This document shows positions 25,884 through 34,653 of a DNA stretch of 38,247 bases, one piece after another. Made by a program: the position numbers and the translations under genes. The stretch comes from Prochlorothrix hollandica PCC 9006 = CALU 1027 (GTDB taxonomy: Bacteria > Cyanobacteriota > Cyanobacteriia > Prochlorotrichales > Prochlorotrichaceae): NCBI RefSeq assembly GCF_000332315.1, contig NZ_KB235939.1:41294-79540 (forward strand). The letters run 5' to 3'. The notes beneath the pieces are model-generated. The model did not search any database. It saw only the letters and a list, made by a program, of their open reading frames with translations, and was not told the origin of the DNA. The stretch's first letter is position 1. Each line of letters begins with the position of its first letter.

Positions 25884-27023
25884 ATGTTTAAGTCTTTGTC
25901 CCTTCACCCTACTGCCCCTTCCCTGGCTACCCCTGCAATGGGTTCCACCCCAACCCTTCAGGCTTGGGGCTGGATCTCTGCCAGCCTGATCCCTTCCAGT
26001 CTGATCTCTGCCAGCCTGATCTCTGCCACCTTCACTGTCTGTACCCTTAGCCCAGCCCAAGCCCTGTCCTTCAAACCCCCCGCTGAGTCTGTGCCTGCCA
26101 ATAGCTTGGGAGGAGGTGTGCGGGGCAAGGTTCAGTTTACGGCCCCCAGTAGTGCCGCTCCTGTCAATAGCTTAGGGGGCGGAGTCCGAGGCCGTGTCCA
26201 GTTTGCCGTGCCAGCCCAAGCCACTCCCAGCGACAGTTTAGGGGGTGGCACCCGTGGCGGTGTTCGCTTCACCGTGCCCGCCCAAGCAACACCCAGCGAC
26301 AGTTTAGGGGGGGGTACCCGTGGCGGTGTTCGCTTCACGGTTCCGGCTCAGGCAGCCCCCAGGGCCAGTGTCAGTGGCGGCAGTCGAGCAGCAGACAGGG
26401 TCGCTGACTCGTTGGCTGTTACCCCTAACTCCGCGACGACGATCGCCGCCCTTGATCCGCATTTTGAGACCCTCTCCCGTCCCCTGGAACCCATTGCTCT
26501 GGTGCCCGATCGCCAATACCTGAGCTATACCGTCAGTCCTCGCCCCACCTTTTTTGTCTATATGCCCCCCATGGCCACCGATGGGGTTTTCTTCAGCATC
26601 CAAGCTGAAAACGGTGAACCCTTGTACCACACCCTGCTTCAGGTGCCCGCAGACGGGGGTATTGTGCGCTTTACCTTGCCAGACGATGCCCCTGCCCTCG
26701 CCCTGAACGAAAACTATGCCTGGTTTTTTGTGCCGATCGAAGCGGGGGGAACGCTGCGCCCTGACAGCCCCGGCACCGTGGCTTGGATTAAACGGGTGGA
26801 ATCTCCCCTAACTGCCTCGGATCTCGCCTCCTCTGTCCCAACCTTGGAGCAGGTGACCCAACTGGCCCAGGCGGGTATCTGGTACGACACCCTCGCTGCC
26901 TTGGATCAGGGACTGCAAGGGGAACCGGGCACCTCTGAACCCCTGGAGTCAGACCTGTGGGCTTCGGAATGGGACGATCTCTTGCAGTCTGTGGGCTTGG
27001 AAGCCGTCCTGTATCAACCTTAG
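25884..27023 (+). CDS. DUF928 family exported protein with N-terminal glycine-rich repeats
   Basis: This cyanobacterial protein of unknown function, about 379 residues, starts at the ATG at 25884 (MFKSLSLHP). It has a leader with SLISASLISATFTVCTLSPAQA that looks like a signal peptide. Then come four repeats of about 22 residues (SLGGGVRGKVQFTAP, SLGGGTRGGVRFTVPAQA). The DUF928 domain occupies about residues 190-330: YTVSPRPTFFVYMPP, GEPLYHTLLQVPADGGIVRF and ENYAWFFVPIE. It ends with a short helical part (TLEQVTQLAQAGIWYDTLAAL). The gene lies 61 bp behind the TpsA-CHAT gene, a pairing seen in other cyanobacteria. This suggests they act together at the cell surface, but no mechanism is known. 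Confidence 0.85.
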   Translation: MFKSLSLHPTAPSLATPAMGSTPTLQAWGWISASLIPSSLISASLISATFTVCTLSPAQALSFKPPAESVPANSLGGGVRGKVQFTAPSSAAPVNSLGGGVRGRVQFAVPAQATPSDSLGGGTRGGVRFTVPAQATPSDSLGGGTRGGVRFTVPAQAAPRASVSGGSRAADRVADSLAVTPNSATTIAALDPHFETLSRPLEPIALVPDRQYLSYTVSPRPTFFVYMPPMATDGVFFSIQAENGEPLYHTLLQVPADGGIVRFTLPDDAPALALNENYAWFFVPIEAGGTLRPDSPGTVAWIKRVESPLTASDLASSVPTLEQVTQLAQAGIWYDTLAALDQGLQGEPGTSEPLESDLWASEWDDLLQSVGLEAVLYQP

Positions 27024-27083
27024 GGATCAACCCTAGGGACCCGCTTAACCGAGGCTGCACACCAAAATTTGGGAGCCTCCCAG

Positions 27084-27198
27084 GTTGGCAACGTGCTGTT
27101 TATCCCTCATGCCCCAGCCCCTTCTTCCCGGGCAGGAGACGGGGAGCCAGAACGTTCAAAGTCCCGTTCTGGGAGAGGGATTTAGGGTGAGGGTAGCC
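27084..27198. repeat. family D dispersed repeat, copy 2
   Basis: This shares with 2050-2170 the blocks TATCCCTCATGCCCCAGCCC, GAGCCAGAACGTTCAAAGTC and GGGAGAGGGATTTAGGGTGA. One TCCCTC segment present in copy 1 is missing here. It sits 60 bp after the DUF928 gene. Confidence 0.6.
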
Positions 27199-27407
27199 AA
27201 GATTTCAGGCGATCGTAGGGGCGGGGTTCCCCCGTCCAAGGCAGGATTCAGGGGATACAATCCCAGATCTTGCGTTGGATTGGGTTTCCCAGACCCTACG
27301 GGTCGTTATGGACAGCTACGGCTCGCCGTATGGGTCACCAAACCGTCAGAAAGCCGCGAAATTAACTCTAATTGCCTTTTATATCTTATTCTTAAGCTTT
27401 TATTCTT

Positions 27408-27502
27408 GGGTACCTCGATTAATTGGGTTGGGCGGAGCCGCCCGCCACAACCCCTATTCTTGCGTTGGTACAGGGGCGAGACTTTGGATTTTTCGAGGTG
27501 CC
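27408..27502 (+). repeat. family E palindromic element, copy 2
   Basis: Ends GGGTACCTCGA / TTCGAGGTGCCC and core GGGTTGGGCGGAGCCGCCCG. It is nearly identical to 379-476 and inverted relative to 35811-35908. Confidence 0.7.
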
Positions 27503-28087
27503 CTCTTCTTAAGCCGCTATTCTTATCAATCTGAACGGCTCCCCTAGAAGGGCTGCGGGTCTGTCCCCCATCCAGATCTGAAATCGGAGTCGTTACAGGG
27601 GGAGCCGCATGGGGAATACTAAATAGACAGATAAAAAGCAGGGAAAAGCAACTGAGTTGGGCAGGGGTTTAGCCCTTACGAGCCAATGGCTACTTTTTTA
27701 TCGATGGGTTCGCTTTATGAACCTCGATCGCGTTATGGCGCTAAATCGACTGAGCTATCAAAAAAGCTAGCCATAAGAAAAGCCCCTGGGAGTCTTTCCG
27801 TGTTTCGACCCCAGAGGCATTTTCGCTCGAACTTTCACTCCTCACACGCCTATTAATGTACTAAACGATGCCTGCCCCTAGGGCTACTCTGTGCCACTTT
27901 CCTACACTGGCACAACTTGAGATGAGGGGTCATACTGCCTCAGAAGCCAGGAAAAAGTAGCCTCCATCCCCGGATTAGCCGTTCCCCTTAGCGCGATCGC
28001 CATCACTGACTTTTGGGGGGATGCTGTATGCTTATGCTAATGAAATCTGGTTTTGACCCCGACGTTCCACCAGGATTTAGGTGACCT
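27503..28087. other. gene-less stretch with several hairpins and RNA-like motifs
   Basis: No coding frame is supported. At 27686-27774 an inverted repeat (ATGGCTA ... TAGCCAT with T6/A6 inside) encloses a tRNA-like segment on the minus strand (GATAGCTCAGTCG, GGTTCATAAAGCGAACC) that does not complete a cloverleaf. At 27837-27847 the 11-mer ACTCCTCACAC equals the conserved core of the cyanobacterial sRNA Yfr1, but the flanking hairpins expected of Yfr1 are not clear. The promoter of the next gene should lie near 28030-28080. Confidence 0.4.
27777..27818 (-). terminator. hairpin with T-rich tail on the minus strand
   Basis: The stem GCCTCTGGG / CCCAGGGGC has one G-T pair and is followed by TTTTCTT on the minus strand. 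The loop contains GAAACACGGAAA inside a second short stem (GTC/GAC). It may end an RNA transcribed from about 27850 downwards, or be a structured RNA itself. Confidence 0.45.
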
Positions 28088-28771
28088 ATGACAACATTTT
28101 CCAGCGCAAGCGTCAGAACGGACATGAGTGAACTCCAGCGACTGAAGGGGTTGCTCCCGCCAGAACTACAGAGTTGGGTTTTTGTGGAGTCCTCCACTGC
28201 CGTGGACCCACCCCTGATTACCTGTGAGGAGATTGGTCGCGACGAGGTGGAAGTCCAGGTGGACTTAGTGCGTTGGGAGCAGTTTGCCTTAGATCAACGT
28301 AATCTTTTGTTCTGGCATGAAGTGGGTCGTATTCAAAACGACACTATTCCCCGCGATGGTTGGGAAATGGCAGCCCTGGCCATCGGTCTAGGGGGTGCTG
28401 TGGGCGAATTGTGGGTTCAGGATGGGGTGTTGTTGTTGCTGGCTTTGGGGCTGTCGGGTTTTGCGGGTTACCGCCTGTACCAGAAAAATAATAATGAGAA
28501 ACGGCTGCAAGAGTCGATCGAGGCCGATGAGCGATCCATTGCCCTGGCGACCCGCTTTGGCTACACCTTGCCCAATGCCTATAAAAGCCTGGGTAGCGCC
28601 CTGAAGACCTTGGTGGAACAAACCCCCAAAAAACGCCAGCGCAGCAAGTATGAAGCCCGTCTGCAAGCTCTACGCCGCAGTGCCGCCCGTGCCAAGGCCA
28701 AGGCCCAGGCCAGTACACCCGCCCCTGGAACCGTGAAGTCGTCTCGCCAGTCGGAAAATGTGTTTGGTTAA
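28088..28771 (+). CDS. DUF3318 family membrane protein
   Basis: This cyanobacterial protein of unknown function has 227 residues. The N-terminal conserved part reads ELQRLKGLLPPELQSWVFVE and VDLVRWEQFALDQRNLLFWHEVGRI, followed by DTIPRDGWEMAALAIGLGGA. Two close hydrophobic segments (about residues 97-125) form a membrane hairpin. A helical region follows (EKRLQESIEADERSIALATRFGYTLPNAY-type sequence) and then a basic Ala/Lys-rich tail (RRSAARAKAKAQAS). The HEVGRI motif is reminiscent of an HExxH-like site but lacks the second His. The start ATG is preceded by TAGGTGACCT. The acylphosphatase gene follows after 75 bp on the same strand. Confidence 0.85.
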   Translation: MTTFSSASVRTDMSELQRLKGLLPPELQSWVFVESSTAVDPPLITCEEIGRDEVEVQVDLVRWEQFALDQRNLLFWHEVGRIQNDTIPRDGWEMAALAIGLGGAVGELWVQDGVLLLLALGLSGFAGYRLYQKNNNEKRLQESIEADERSIALATRFGYTLPNAYKSLGSALKTLVEQTPKKRQRSKYEARLQALRRSAARAKAKAQASTPAPGTVKSSRQSENVFG

Positions 28772-28846
28772 GGATCGGGATTCCAGATTCAACCATCAGA
28801 ACCGGATCTCTGCCCCACAGCCTAGAGTTGTTGGGGAACGGCCATT

Positions 28847-29305
28847 ATGATCGAGGATCTACCCCAGACGGTGGCGGTGGATCAGGACCGGGCGATCGCG
28901 ATCCAGGGTTCTGGTGCCCTGGCGGGGTCCACGACTGCAGAGATTCCCGGTCAAGCCGCGAGTCAGGTGTCTGGTCAGGTGTCTGGTCCGGTGTCTGGTC
29001 AGGTGTCTGAGGGGGTTGCAGGAGCCGCGATCGCCCCCCTGGCAGCCCACGTTATCATCACAGGACGAGTGCAGGGGGTTTGCTACCGGCTGGCAACCCA
29101 GCAAGAAGCTCAACGCTTAGCCCTAGCAGGATGGGTGCGCAATTTGCCCAGTGGCCAAGTGGAAGCTGTATTTGAGGGCGATCGTGATGCGCTTGAGGAC
29201 ATGGTGCTTTGGTGCCACCAAGGGCCATCCCAAGCCCGCGTCACCCAGGTGGCTCTACACTGGCACGTTGCCCAAGGCTACGACTCGTTTACCATTCGGC
29301 CTTAG
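28847..29305 (+). CDS. acylphosphatase with repetitive N-terminal extension
   Basis: Acylphosphatases hydrolyse acyl phosphates such as carbamoyl phosphate. The catalytic domain occupies the last 88 residues: HVIITGRVQGVCYRLAT contains the phosphate-binding loop with its Arg, GWVRNLPSGQVEAVFEGD contains the catalytic Asn, and YDSFTIRP is a normal C-terminus. Acylphosphatases are usually about 90 residues. Here an ATG at 28847 adds about 64 residues of low-complexity sequence with a four-residue G-Q-V-S unit repeated three to four times (12-bp repeat, 28970-29010). The true start could be further downstream, though no ATG lies close to the domain. No operon partner is obvious. Confidence 0.88.
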   Translation: MIEDLPQTVAVDQDRAIAIQGSGALAGSTTAEIPGQAASQVSGQVSGPVSGQVSEGVAGAAIAPLAAHVIITGRVQGVCYRLATQQEAQRLALAGWVRNLPSGQVEAVFEGDRDALEDMVLWCHQGPSQARVTQVALHWHVAQGYDSFTIRP

Positions 29306-29401
29306 ACCCCTCCTAGAACCCTGTCCAGCCCCTAAACGGTGCCCCGCTCTTGTCCTAAGCTTGTCCTAAGCTTGTCCTAAATTCTGGACCCGTTTTTTGG
29401 T

Positions 29402-29475
29402 GTTGGTCAATCAAACGGTGAAACCGAACGAGGTGATAGGGGTTTCAGCCCGAATTCATCCCGTCGTTTACCAAC
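29402..29475 (-). repeat. family F palindromic element, copy 2
   Basis: This is the inverse of 7652-7727, with ends GTTGGTC / TACCAAC and the shared block GGTGATAGGGGTTTCAGCCC. It lies in the 350-bp gap before the glycosyltransferase gene. The rest of that gap (29306-29656) has short duplications such as CTAAGCTTGTC and CTAGGGTCTGG but no gene. Confidence 0.65.
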
Positions 29476-29656
29476 TTCCCCTAGGGTCTGGGCTAGGGTC
29501 TGGCTCAGCAAGAGGGTTCAGATCAGGGTTGTTTGGATTGGCTTGTGCTGTAGATTCTCCAGAATCAGTTAAGGTAGTCGGGACAGAGACCACAAGTTCG
29601 GCCCGGTTTCGGGTTACGGCCATGGGTGCCCTCGTTTCTTGCTGGCACAGGGGAAT

Positions 29657-31132
29657 ATGCTCAAAATTCTGATTTACTCCTATAACTACTATCCCGAACC
29701 CATTGGTATTGCCCCTTTAATGACAGAACTGGCCCAGGGTTTAGTGGCGAGGGGGCACCGTGTTCGAGTGGTGACTGGGATGCCCAACTACCCGGAGCGG
29801 CAAATTTACCCAGCCTATCGGGGCAAGTTTTACTGCACAGAAATTCTCCAGGGGGTTCAGGTTCAGCGCAGTTACATCATGATCCGTCCTAATCCTGGAC
29901 TCTTGGCCCGGATGTTGTTGGATGGCAGTTTTGTGGTAACCAGTATTCTCCACGCCCTCAAGGGTTGGCGACCCGATGTCATTCTCTACACGTCCCCGCC
30001 TTTGCCGGTGAGTGTTCCGGCGGTGATTTTAGGGCGTATCTGGCGAGTGCCCGTGGTGCTGAATTTGCAGGATATTTTGCCTGAAGCGGCCATCCATGTG
30101 GGTCTGCTGCGCAATCGCTTTGCCATTCAGGTGTTTGAAGCCTTGGAGCGGTTTGCTTATCGCCAAGCCACCGGTATTAGTGTAATTACTAAGAAATTTG
30201 CCGATAATTTAGTCCAGAAAGGCATTGAGACTAGCAAGATAGTCTGCATTCCCAATTGGGTCGATGTGAACTTTATTCGTCCTTTGCCGATCGCCGAAAA
30301 CCTTTTTCGTCAAACCTATGGCTTGGACGATCGCTTTGTGGTGTTGTATGCCGGTAATATTGCTTTAACCCAGGGCTTAGAAACCGTGATCGAAGCGGCT
30401 TATCAGTTGCAACATCTGCCTAATCTAGCGGTGGTGGTGGTGGGGGAAACCAAGGCATTGCAACGGTTGCAGCAATATTGTCAAAAGCGTCAGAGTCAAG
30501 CATTGGCGGCTAGTCAGGCATTGGCAGACCGTCAGAGATCCGAACGCGACCTATCAGATCGGGTAGTGTCCCATGATGGACAAGAGGCTCGGAAATCCCA
30601 CCTAGGCTTAGCTGGTGATGAACCAGCCCATAGGAACCCTCTCGACACCGACGCTCCCTCTACTGCCGAGGCTAGGGTGGGTAATCTCCATTTTCTGCCG
30701 TTCCAACCTAGGGAACAGTTGCCGGTGATGTTGGCGGCGGCGGATGTGGGGCTAATTGTGCAGCGCCGTAATGTGGTGTCCTTTAATATGCCCTCCAAAA
30801 CCCAGTTACTGTTGGCTAGCGGTCGCCCCATTATTGCTTCGGTGCCCGCAACGGGTTCTGCGGCCCAAGTGGTCGCCCAAAGCCAGGGGGGACTCGTGGT
30901 GGAGCCAGAAAATGCGACGGCCCTGGCGGAAGCCATTACGGCTCTGTACCACGATCGCGCCTATGGCCAGCGCTTAGGCCACCAGGGTCGCCAGTTTGCC
31001 CTCAAACACTATAGTTTTGAGCAGGCGCTCCAGTCCTATGAGGCGTTATTTGAGCGGTTGATTAAGGGGGAACCGATCGCCGACCCTCGGATCGAAGCCC
31101 CTCCCCAGTCCTCTGCTACCAATGGCTCCTAA
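29657..31132 (+). CDS. WcaI-type family 4 glycosyltransferase
   Basis: This GT-B fold transferase of the WcaI group probably adds a sugar in exopolysaccharide or capsule synthesis. The ATG at 29657 (MLKILIYSYNYYPEPIGIAP) has AGGGGA eight bases upstream and matches the family start. Further blocks are GHRVRVVTGMPNYPERQ, PDVILYTSPPLPVSVPAV, VVLNLQDILPEAA, FVVLYAGNIALTQGLETVIE and the donor-site region QLPVMLAAADVGLIVQRRN with MPSKTQLLLASGRPIIAS. About 65 residues of polar low-complexity sequence (around residues 275-345) interrupt the second Rossmann domain, between VVVGETKALQRLQQYC and VGNLHFLPFQPREQ, so the total of 491 residues exceeds the usual 410-420. No other polysaccharide genes adjoin it. 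Confidence 0.9.
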   Translation: MLKILIYSYNYYPEPIGIAPLMTELAQGLVARGHRVRVVTGMPNYPERQIYPAYRGKFYCTEILQGVQVQRSYIMIRPNPGLLARMLLDGSFVVTSILHALKGWRPDVILYTSPPLPVSVPAVILGRIWRVPVVLNLQDILPEAAIHVGLLRNRFAIQVFEALERFAYRQATGISVITKKFADNLVQKGIETSKIVCIPNWVDVNFIRPLPIAENLFRQTYGLDDRFVVLYAGNIALTQGLETVIEAAYQLQHLPNLAVVVVGETKALQRLQQYCQKRQSQALAASQALADRQRSERDLSDRVVSHDGQEARKSHLGLAGDEPAHRNPLDTDAPSTAEARVGNLHFLPFQPREQLPVMLAAADVGLIVQRRNVVSFNMPSKTQLLLASGRPIIASVPATGSAAQVVAQSQGGLVVEPENATALAEAITALYHDRAYGQRLGHQGRQFALKHYSFEQALQSYEALFERLIKGEPIADPRIEAPPQSSATNGS

Positions 31133-31290
31133 AATAAGTCCTAAACCGACTCCAGACACCGGCGATCGCCCCCGCCTGGGTTTGCCCCTGGGTTCCTGAC
31201 CCAGACCAAGATTCTTTCTGAAACCTGACCGTCCAACCCGGTGGGGGGCGTACAATGGGGGCACTGTCCGGTAGAGGAATATGGCACCCC

Positions 31291-31761
31291 ATGACTGAAT
31301 CCCCCCCCGTTGTCCCTTTGATTTCCCCCAACACCATGGAGCCGTCCCAGCCCTTAGCTGATGCGACGTTGGCCCTTGCTGCTGCTGAGGCTGCTGACGA
31401 TCGTAAAGGCGCTGATATTGTGATTTTGCGGGTAACAGAGGTGTCTTACCTGGCGGATTACTTTCTGTTGGTGACAGGATTTTCGCCGGTGCAGGTGAAA
31501 GCGATTGCCCGATCGATCGAAGCCAAGCTCAGCGTAGATCATCATCGCCACCCCAAGCGCATGGAAGGGCAGCAGGAAGGCCGCTGGGTTTTACAAGACT
31601 ATGGTGATTTAATCGTCCATATTTTCATGCCCCAGGAACGGGAATTCTACAATTTAGAAGCGTTTTGGGGCCATGCAGACCAAGTGCCCTTTATCCCCAG
31701 TGCCCCTGCCCTGTCCTCCGATGCCGCCCCGGCTGCTGGTGTGGCTGCTGATTTGTGTTAG
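31291..31761 (+). CDS. rsfS: ribosome silencing factor RsfS
   Basis: RsfS binds ribosomal protein uL14 and blocks joining of the 50S and 30S subunits, lowering translation under starvation. The core shows KGADIVILRVTEVSYLADYF, FSPVQVKAIARSIEAKL, QQEGRWVLQDYGDLIVHIF and FYNLEAFWGHA, all hallmark blocks. The ATG at 31291 gives 156 residues; an in-frame upstream ATG at 31255 is less likely, and a later ATG at 31336 is also possible. A short Ala/Pro tail follows the domain. The CGLD27 gene starts 18 bp downstream, an arrangement also found in other cyanobacteria. Confidence 0.93.
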   Translation: MTESPPVVPLISPNTMEPSQPLADATLALAAAEAADDRKGADIVILRVTEVSYLADYFLLVTGFSPVQVKAIARSIEAKLSVDHHRHPKRMEGQQEGRWVLQDYGDLIVHIFMPQEREFYNLEAFWGHADQVPFIPSAPALSSDAAPAAGVAADLC

Positions 31762-31779
31762 AACCCGCTGATTTGTGCT

Positions 31780-32280
31780 ATGACGCAACATTCTGCCCCC
31801 TGTCCTGTGCCCGAAGAGCAGCAACCCCTCAATGAATATCAGGAACTCCAGCGCTCCTGGTTCTTCCGGTGGGCGCTCTCTCCGTTTCCCCAGTTATGGA
31901 AACCCCTACTGTGGCTGTGGCTGGCCAGTTGGCTGGTGGCGGGTCCGGTGGCGGCGGCTAGCTTCATGCCCAGTCGCCATTGGGGTAAGTTTTTGCTCAC
32001 CAGTGCCACGGGAGCTTGGTTGCCCGTCGGCTTGATCCTGTTGCAGTTGTATTTGGGTTGGCGCTATGTGTGCGATCGCCTAGCCCGCCCCGTGGTTTGC
32101 TATGAAGAGTCCGGCTGGTTTGATGGTCAATTGTGGCAAAAGCCCCCTGATATCCTCAGCCGCGATCGCCTCATTGTTGCCTATGAGATCCGTCCCCTCC
32201 TGCACCGCCTCGAACAGCTTTTCGCCCTAGGGGGGGTGTGGATCCTGGGGGGGGTGTTAAGTTGGCCCTTTCTGCCCTAG
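31780..32280 (+). CDS. CGLD27/DUF1230 family membrane protein
   Basis: This protein is conserved in cyanobacteria and plastids; in green algae and plants the family (conserved in green lineage and diatoms) is linked to photosynthetic competence under stress, without a known biochemical activity. The 166-residue sequence shows QQPLNEYQELQRSWFFRWA (family signature), two membrane segments (about residues 43-65 and 78-100) and YVCDRLARPVVCYEESGWFD with QLWQKPPDILSRDRLIVAYE. A final hydrophobic stretch ends LGGVLSWPFLP. It directly follows rsfS and is probably cotranscribed. The start ATG at 31780 lies 18 bp after the rsfS stop. Confidence 0.9.
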   Translation: MTQHSAPCPVPEEQQPLNEYQELQRSWFFRWALSPFPQLWKPLLWLWLASWLVAGPVAAASFMPSRHWGKFLLTSATGAWLPVGLILLQLYLGWRYVCDRLARPVVCYEESGWFDGQLWQKPPDILSRDRLIVAYEIRPLLHRLEQLFALGGVWILGGVLSWPFLP

Positions 32281-32389
32281 CCCCACCATCTCTGCCCTAG
32301 CCCCACTGTCAGTCCACCAGCCCTTGTCCAGTCCGGTTGGGCGGGGAAGGTTACCCGGCAGGCTAGACAGACTGAGCCAACCCTACAAA

Positions 32390-32670
32390 GAATTATTTAG
32401 GGGTCCACAGGAGAATGAGGGTTTCAGGCTCTAGACAACAGACCTTAGGCGATTTGAGAGGGTCCATTGCACTGGGGTGGGTTCACCGATTTTGGTAGGG
32501 GCAATCCCCCCGTGGTTGCCCCGGTTGTGGGTCGCGAAGAGGGTCGGCACGGGGGCGAGAACCCTACCCGAGGTCGAGGGTTCCCCAGTAAACTGAACCT
32601 CTTTGAGACGGTTCTGATCGGCGATCGTGGGGTTGAAACCCTACTAACTTCGTCCCCCCTGAATAGTTAC
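32390..32670 (+). mobile_element. family C MITE, copy 2, with 9-bp target duplication at the gatA stop
   Basis: About 281 bp with ends GAATTATTTAGGGG (slightly decayed) / CCCTGAATAGTTAC. A perfect 9-bp duplication CCCTACAAA lies at 32381-32389 and 32671-32679. The right-hand duplicate contains the gatA stop codon (TAG, 32673-32675 on the minus strand), so the element inserted exactly at the 3' end of gatA without disturbing it. The interior is shared with copies at 11974 and 37122. Confidence 0.85.
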
Positions 32671-32672
32671 CC

Positions 32673-34121
32673 CTACAAACTGGGGTGTTGCTGATGCCAG
32701 GGGGTGGATTGTTCGTAGGCATAGGCCACGCGGAACACCTGATCTTCCCGCAGCACATTACCCACCAACTGGATGCCAATGGGTAACCTCTGGTCATCAA
32801 ACCCACAGGGCAAACTCAGCCCCGGCAGACCCGCCAGGTTCACCGGAATCGTCATTAAGTCCGAGAGATACATACTAATGGGGTCTTCCGTTTTGGATCC
32901 TGCCTTAAAGGCTGTGGTCGGAGCGGTGGGACAGACCAACACATCCACGGACTCAAAGGCGGTATCAAAATCCTGCTTGATTAGGGTGCGCACCTTCTGG
33001 GCCTTGAGGTAGTAGGCATCGTAATAGCCCGCCGACAGGGCATAGGTGCCTAACATAATGCGTCGCTTCACCTCTGCCCCAAAGCCCTGGGATCGGGTTT
33101 GGGTATACATGGACAAAATGTTTTCAGCGTCCGGTTGGCGGAACCCATACTTCACCCCATCGTAGCGGGCCAAATTGGCGGAGGCTTCCGAGGGGGCGAT
33201 GATGTAGTAGGTGGGCAGGCCATAACGGAACCGAGGGCAGGAAATTTCCTGAATTTCTGCTCCTAGGGCTTTTAATTGCTCGATCGCCCCTTGCACTGCC
33301 GTGGCCACCGACTCATCCAGCCCCTCCCCAAAGGTTTCCGTAATCACCCCCACCTTGATGCCCTTGAGATCCGGCAGCAAAAACTGGGTATAGTCAGGGA
33401 TTTTGACCGATAGACTGGTGGAATCCTTGGGATCATGGCCGGCGATCGCCCCCAGTAAAATCGCGGCATCCTCCACCGTGCGCCCAAAGGGTCCAATTTG
33501 ATCCAACGACGACGCATAGGCCACCAAGCCATAGCGGGACACCAAGCCATAGGTGGGCTTCATCCCCACCACGCCGCAGAAAGCCGCCGGTTGCCGAATC
33601 GATCCCCCCGTGTCTGAACCCAAGGCCACCACACACTGATCCGCCGCCACCGCCGCCGCCGATCCCCCCGACGATCCCCCTGGAACGGCCTCTAAATCCC
33701 AGGGATTATGGCTGCGCTGGAATCCAGAATTTTCCGTGGAACTGCCCATGGCGAACTCGTCCAGGTTGGTTTTGCCCACCATCACGGATCCTGCTGCTGC
33801 CAACTTGGTGGTGACGGTGGACTCGTAGGGGGGGACAAACTGGGCCAAAATCTGGGAACCGCAGGTGGTGGGAATGCCTTGGGTGCAGAGGTTGTCTTTA
33901 ATACCAATGGGAATCCCTGCCAACAGCCCAATCTCTTCCCCAGCCGCAAGGCGATCGTCCACGGCTTGGGCCTGGGCCAGGGCACGATCGGGGGTAATGG
34001 TCAAAAAACTATGGAGTTGGGGTTCTAGGCGTTGGAGGCGATCGAGGGCAGCCTGGGCTATGTCCACTGCCGATCGTTGTTTGGTTACAAGCTGTTGGTG
34101 CAGGTCGCGGATCGAGTCCAT
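32673..34121 (-). CDS. gatA: Asp-tRNA(Asn)/Glu-tRNA(Gln) amidotransferase subunit A
   Basis: GatA releases ammonia from glutamine for transamidation of misacylated Glu-tRNA(Gln) or Asp-tRNA(Asn) by GatB. The amidase-signature triad is visible as Lys75 ([11 protein letters not shown]), Ser150 ([13 protein letters not shown]) and Ser174 ([12 protein letters not shown]). Other family blocks are [37 protein letters not shown] and [12 protein letters not shown]. The 482-residue length is normal. The C-terminus [11 protein letters not shown] is complete, and its stop codon lies within the target duplication of a family C element. gatB and gatC are not in the window, as is usual in cyanobacteria where the genes are scattered. 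Confidence 0.96.
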   Translation of the reverse strand: MDSIRDLHQQLVTKQRSAVDIAQAALDRLQRLEPQLHSFLTITPDRALAQAQAVDDRLAAGEEIGLLAGIPIGIKDNLCTQGIPTTCGSQILAQFVPPYESTVTTKLAAAGSVMVGKTNLDEFAMGSSTENSGFQRSHNPWDLEAVPGGSSGGSAAAVAADQCVVALGSDTGGSIRQPAAFCGVVGMKPTYGLVSRYGLVAYASSLDQIGPFGRTVEDAAILLGAIAGHDPKDSTSLSVKIPDYTQFLLPDLKGIKVGVITETFGEGLDESVATAVQGAIEQLKALGAEIQEISCPRFRYGLPTYYIIAPSEASANLARYDGVKYGFRQPDAENILSMYTQTRSQGFGAEVKRRIMLGTYALSAGYYDAYYLKAQKVRTLIKQDFDTAFESVDVLVCPTAPTTAFKAGSKTEDPISMYLSDLMTIPVNLAGLPGLSLPCGFDDQRLPIGIQLVGNVLREDQVFRVAYAYEQSTPWHQQHPSL

Positions 34122-34251
34122 GGGTATTGCTGTCGGTAAGATCGTCTATCCATCGCTAGCCATAACGCCAACGGGATGACGGGCGGACAAGTCCCAGGGG
34201 ATAACCCCCTGACAGACAGGTTCAATCCTACCCCGAACCCACCCCGAACGG

Positions 34252-34330
34252 CTTACCGCTTCCAGCGGGACAAGATTAACGGAAGAGTCAGGCGCTCCGC
34301 GCCCCCCTGTCCCGGCTTCAGTTGATACCC
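34252..34330 (+). repeat. family B palindromic repeat, copy 4
   Basis: CTTACCGCTTCCAGCGGGAC, AAGATTAACGG, the palindromic part AGGCGCTCCGCGCCCCCCTG and GGCTTCAGTTGATACC. It lies between the divergent gatA and ccmK genes. Further on, 34440-34510 has short duplications (GTGGTCACAACT twice; GGCTGTGTTGC three to four times) and no gene. Confidence 0.75.
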
Positions 34331-34653
34331 CCCCCAAACCGACCCCGTAGCCGTAAGAGTCCCCATTTAGGGCCAGGGGATAGCAGCCAGATGGGGGTGT
34401 CCGATCCAGTGGTCACAACTCCAGTGGTCACAACTCACTGCCATGGGTCACCCTGCACCCCAATGTTGCGGCTGTGTTACGGCTGTGTTGCGGCTGTGTT
34501 GCGGCTTTTTATGGAGACCCATGGGCTAAATCCTGGGTGATCCTAGGGAATTGCTGACAAAGCCAAAAGCCATGCTGTAGCCAACCCCCTTTCGACTAAA
34601 ATGTTCTTTAGATTGTTCTTAGGATTGCGGTTCTAGCCAGACAGACCAGCATC

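Noticed and set aside
27693-27765. tRNA gene on the minus strand
   Set aside because: D-arm-like and anticodon-like pieces exist, but the D stem has a mismatch, the T arm does not form and the acceptor stem would be all A-U pairs.
27837-27847. Exact Yfr1 core 11-mer as proof of a Yfr1 gene
   Set aside because: The two flanking hairpins and T-rich end that define Yfr1 are not visible on the same strand, so it is kept only as an observation.
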